DNA from: CALHVX01 sp039198065
GTDB lineage: Bacteria; Pseudomonadota; Gammaproteobacteria; Pseudomonadales; Azotimanducaceae
Length of the DNA stretch: 64,000 nucleotides
Direction: 5' to 3'
NCBI GenBank assembly: GCA_039198065.1
Contig: JBCCTU010000005.1
Location: 62,001 to 126,000 of the forward strand
The notes below the pieces were generated by a model that ran no database searches, was not told the origin of the DNA, and saw nothing but the letters and a program-made list of their open reading frames with translations. Numbering within the stretch: the first letter of the stretch is position 1; each line of letters opens with the position of its first letter. The position numbers and the translations under genes were made by a program. Positions 61,769-64,000 of this stretch are shown here, in pieces.

Positions 61769-62281
61769 TTGCTGACGCTCAGGCTTGTCAAAGCGGCGTT
61801 CGTTGCCGCGGTCGCTCTGTTTGCGCTGCTGGTCGGTTTGAACAACCTGATCGACTACGACTCGAATTTTCAGTTTGTGCGCCACGTGCTCAGCATGGAC
61901 ACGACCTTCGAAGGAAATCGGCTCATGAACCGGGCACTCACCGCCCCCTGGATTCATCACACGGCCTACGCGCTGATCATCGCCGCCGAGCTTGCCACTG
62001 CGGCGCTGACGGCCTGGGGTGCCTGGGCTTTGTACCGGGCGCGTCATGAGTCGGCCGCCGCATTTGCCCGCGCTAGCACGACGGCGACCTTAGGCCTGGC
62101 GCTCGGCATCGGCCTGTGGCTCACAGGGTTTTTGACCATTGGTGCCGAGTGGTTCCTCATGTGGCAGTCGCAGAGCTGGAATGGGCAACAGGCGGCGTTC
62201 CGCTTCACCATGGTGTTGTTCGCGGTGTTGATCTTCTTGCACCTTCCCGAAACACCATCGGAAACCCAAGGCAGAGCGTAA
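61769..62281 (+). CDS. DUF2165-family membrane protein
   Basis: A 170-aa protein with four helices and the DUF2165 pattern: L-F-A-L-L-V-G-L-N-N-L-I-D-Y, then N-F-Q-F-V-R-H-V-L-S-M-D-T and F-M-W or L-M-W-Q-S in the last third. Function is unknown. It is 11 bp before the Rieske oxygenase gene. TTG 61769 is the only start that keeps the first helix. Upstream 61492-61768 shows no gene. Confidence 0.8.
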   Translation: MLTLRLVKAAFVAAVALFALLVGLNNLIDYDSNFQFVRHVLSMDTTFEGNRLMNRALTAPWIHHTAYALIIAAELATAALTAWGAWALYRARHESAAAFARASTTATLGLALGIGLWLTGFLTIGAEWFLMWQSQSWNGQQAAFRFTMVLFAVLIFLHLPETPSETQGRA

Positions 62282-62292
62282 GGGGAGCCGCC

Positions 62293-63306
62293 ATGCTCGT
62301 TACCCAGCAACCCGTGTTGCGTCGGTTTTACTACACCACCGTGCCCGAGCTTTCGCTCAATGACGGCCCGGTACCGTTCACGCTCCTCGGTGAGCCTATC
62401 GTGATTTGGCGTCAGGCCGACGGTTCACCGGCTGCGGTCCGAGACCGCTGCTGCCACCGGACGGCAAAGTTGTCTAAGGGTTGGGTCGACGGCGACAACA
62501 TCGTCTGCGGTTATCATGGCTGGACCTACGACGGGTCGGGCCGCTGCGTGCACCTGCCCCAAGCGCCGGAGCAGACCGAGTTGCGAGATATTCGGGTACC
62601 GGCCTACCACTGCAAGGTGCGCAATGGGTTTGTCTGGGTGGCGTTGGAAGAACCGCTGCAGGATTTACCCTACATCCCCGAAGATGATATGGCAGACGTG
62701 CGCTGCATTCCCCAATTCTACGAACGCTGGAACACCTCAAGCCTGCGGTTCCTTGAGAACGCCTTCGACAATGCCCATTTCAGCTACGTGCACCGCGCCA
62801 CTTTCGGTGACAACGCCAATCCGGAACCTTCAAGCTACGAACTCACCGAACACGAGTGGGGATTCGAGTCCAGCACCGAGGTGCCCATCCTGAACCCACC
62901 GGAAAGTCACAAACTGACCGGCAGCAACGAGCCTCGTACCGTTCGCCTGTTGAATAACACCTACTACCTGCCGTTCGCTCGGCGGTTCGGTTGCCGGTAC
63001 CCGAATGGTCTGATTCATACCATTTTCAACTGCGCGACGCCGATTGACGATGAACACATCCAGCTCAGTCAATGGCTTTATCGAAACGATACGGAAGCCG
63101 AGGCGCCAGCGGAGGAGCTGGTCGCGTTCGATCGGAGAGTAACGAACGAGGATAAAGACATTCTGGAGAGCACAGATCCGGACGCGTGCGTAGACGTCTC
63201 CCGGCGGGCAGAGAAACACATGGTTTCGGACAAACCGGGGCTACTGATCCGACGCATGCTGCTGGATCTGCTGCACGCGCACGGTGAAGAAGAAGTGCAC
63301 GGCTGA
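62293..63306 (+). CDS. Rieske oxygenase, phthalate/vanillate-demethylase type
   Basis: A 337-aa oxygenase. Rieske site C53-C-H55 and C72-G-Y-H75; iron site N-A-F-D-N-A-H162-F-S-Y-V-H167. The length and wording are those of stand-alone terminal oxygenases of the PaO/VanA/DdmC type. ATG 62293 follows aggggag. No reductase is adjacent. Being next to the deaminases and FAD oxidase, it may hydroxylate or demethylate the N-heterocycle. Confidence 0.88.
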   Translation: MLVTQQPVLRRFYYTTVPELSLNDGPVPFTLLGEPIVIWRQADGSPAAVRDRCCHRTAKLSKGWVDGDNIVCGYHGWTYDGSGRCVHLPQAPEQTELRDIRVPAYHCKVRNGFVWVALEEPLQDLPYIPEDDMADVRCIPQFYERWNTSSLRFLENAFDNAHFSYVHRATFGDNANPEPSSYELTEHEWGFESSTEVPILNPPESHKLTGSNEPRTVRLLNNTYYLPFARRFGCRYPNGLIHTIFNCATPIDDEHIQLSQWLYRNDTEAEAPAEELVAFDRRVTNEDKDILESTDPDACVDVSRRAEKHMVSDKPGLLIRRMLLDLLHAHGEEEVHG

Positions 63307-63341
63307 CACCGATTCCGGCGAGCCAGCACCGGGCTGGCGGT

Positions 63342-64000
63342 TCAGCTGCCGTAGCGCGCCTGCCACTGGGCCTGCTTGCGCATGTCTTCGGCATAGCTTA
63401 GCCAGCGGGTCGCCTGGCGCCGCGTGACGTCAAACGAGCGGGCCTTGCGGAGCGCGGCAAAGGCGTCTTCGAAACGCTCCTGTTCGGAGCGCGCAATACC
63501 AAGGAGCAACCAGGCTTTGCCCGGGGATTCCAGGCCGCGCTGCAAAGCATCCTCGAGTGCGGCCTCAGCCGCGCCCCATTCACCCCGTTCAACCTGTAGG
63601 TTCGCCACCCGGAGCATGGGTTCGCCTGTGCCCTGGAGCTCAGCCAACTCACGGAGCGCAGCGATCGCTTCATCTTGCTCGCGGGCAGCCATCCAGGCAC
63701 TTGCGAGCATCTCGACGTAGTCTTTGTTCCGTGGCAGAAGCTGATCGTCAAAGGCCTCTTCCAAGAGTCTGGCTGCGTGCTCGGGCATCCCGCGACTGGC
63801 GGCGAGTTGAACCATCGACTTGATTGAGGATTCTTTTTCCAGCACCCCATTAAGCCAGGCCAGGCGCAGCACGGCGAGGGCCGTTCGTTCTTGCTCCTGA
63901 ACAACATGGACGCTGGCCAGCTGTTCCCAGTAGCTGGAGTTGTCCGGCCAGTGTTCAACCATACGTCGCAAGGTCCGGGCTGCGTCTTTATAGCGTCGCA
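63342..64000 (-). CDS. TPR-repeat protein, 5' end beyond the window
   Basis: At least 219 residues of tetratricopeptide repeats (for example A-L-A-V-L-R-L-A-W-L-N-G, A-A-R-L-L-E-E-A, A-W-L-L-L-G-I-A-R-S-E). The frame is open to the right edge (Y-K-D-A-A-R-T-L-R-R-M before the first in-window Met), so the gene is partial. The last repeat, A-R-S-F-D-V-T-R-R-Q-A-T-R-W-L, resembles the TPR proteins of ExbB/ExbD/TonB operons; that would fit the receptor-rich setting but is inference. Confidence 0.75.
   Translation of the reverse strand, partial: RRYKDAARTLRRMVEHWPDNSSYWEQLASVHVVQEQERTALAVLRLAWLNGVLEKESSIKSMVQLAASRGMPEHAARLLEEAFDDQLLPRNKDYVEMLASAWMAAREQDEAIAALRELAELQGTGEPMLRVANLQVERGEWGAAEAALEDALQRGLESPGKAWLLLGIARSEQERFEDAFAALRKARSFDVTRRQATRWLSYAEDMRKQAQWQARYGS

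Noticed and set aside
1..64000. CRISPR array, tRNA or rRNA genes
   Set aside because: No regularly spaced repeats, cloverleaf-like segments or rRNA-like stretches were found.

Overview
The window reads as chromosomal DNA of a Gram-negative, probably marine, gammaproteobacterium. This rests on three TonB-dependent receptors, a FecI/FecR-type sigma/anti-sigma pair, the DUF3649-PepSY-DUF3325 helper set, Rieske oxygenases, a likely selenoprotein, and frequent GTG/TTG starts with ATGA or GTGA overlaps. The assignment is inferred from gene content; no rRNA, tRNA or CRISPR array was seen.

Left part (1-24 kb). A partial beta-lactamase-fold hydrolase meets a membrane histidine kinase. Divergent from the kinase is a tight, AT-richer four-gene run: class III cyclase, PilZ plus LuxI/FeeM-like acyltransferase, MMPL/RND exporter and SAM methyltransferase. 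It looks like an undescribed c-di-GMP-gated acyl-signal synthesis and export system. Then follow an inositol-monophosphatase-like enzyme, an LLM flavin oxidoreductase, a MarR regulator divergent from a frameshifted CopD-like membrane gene, a CMD/VOC pair, LrgA/LrgB, a cupin, the DUF3325/PepSY/DUF3649 operon, an OmpA/lipoprotein/SUMF1-fold operon, GST, VOC, GNAT and a double-cupin lipoprotein.

Middle (24-47 kb). A peroxiredoxin-like gene has an in-frame UGA at the catalytic Cys position (UxxC) with a fitting bacterial SECIS hairpin. It is divergent from a Rieske oxygenase-TetR pair, with two perfect palindromes between them. A FecI-like sigma/FecR/TonB-receptor cassette is bracketed by a ~50-bp imperfect direct repeat. 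An IS3-family element abuts and truncates an amidase gene. Then come two tandem sodium:solute symporters, a TonB receptor, a HAD protein lacking its nucleophile Asp, a TauD dioxygenase, a TraB-like/DUF1963-like fusion, and a second LLM oxidoreductase.

Right part (47-64 kb). A dense catabolic cluster: a cupin fusion, an orphan NMT1/THI5-like binding protein and its TonB receptor, an 8-oxoguanine/chlorohydrolase-type amidohydrolase, a complete NMT1-type ABC importer, RidA, creatininase, a cytochrome c fusion, a cytosine-deaminase-like amidohydrolase, an FAD-linked oxidase, DUF2165 and a second Rieske oxygenase. Together they suggest uptake and ring opening of a nitrogen-rich cyclic compound. 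A TPR protein runs off the right edge.
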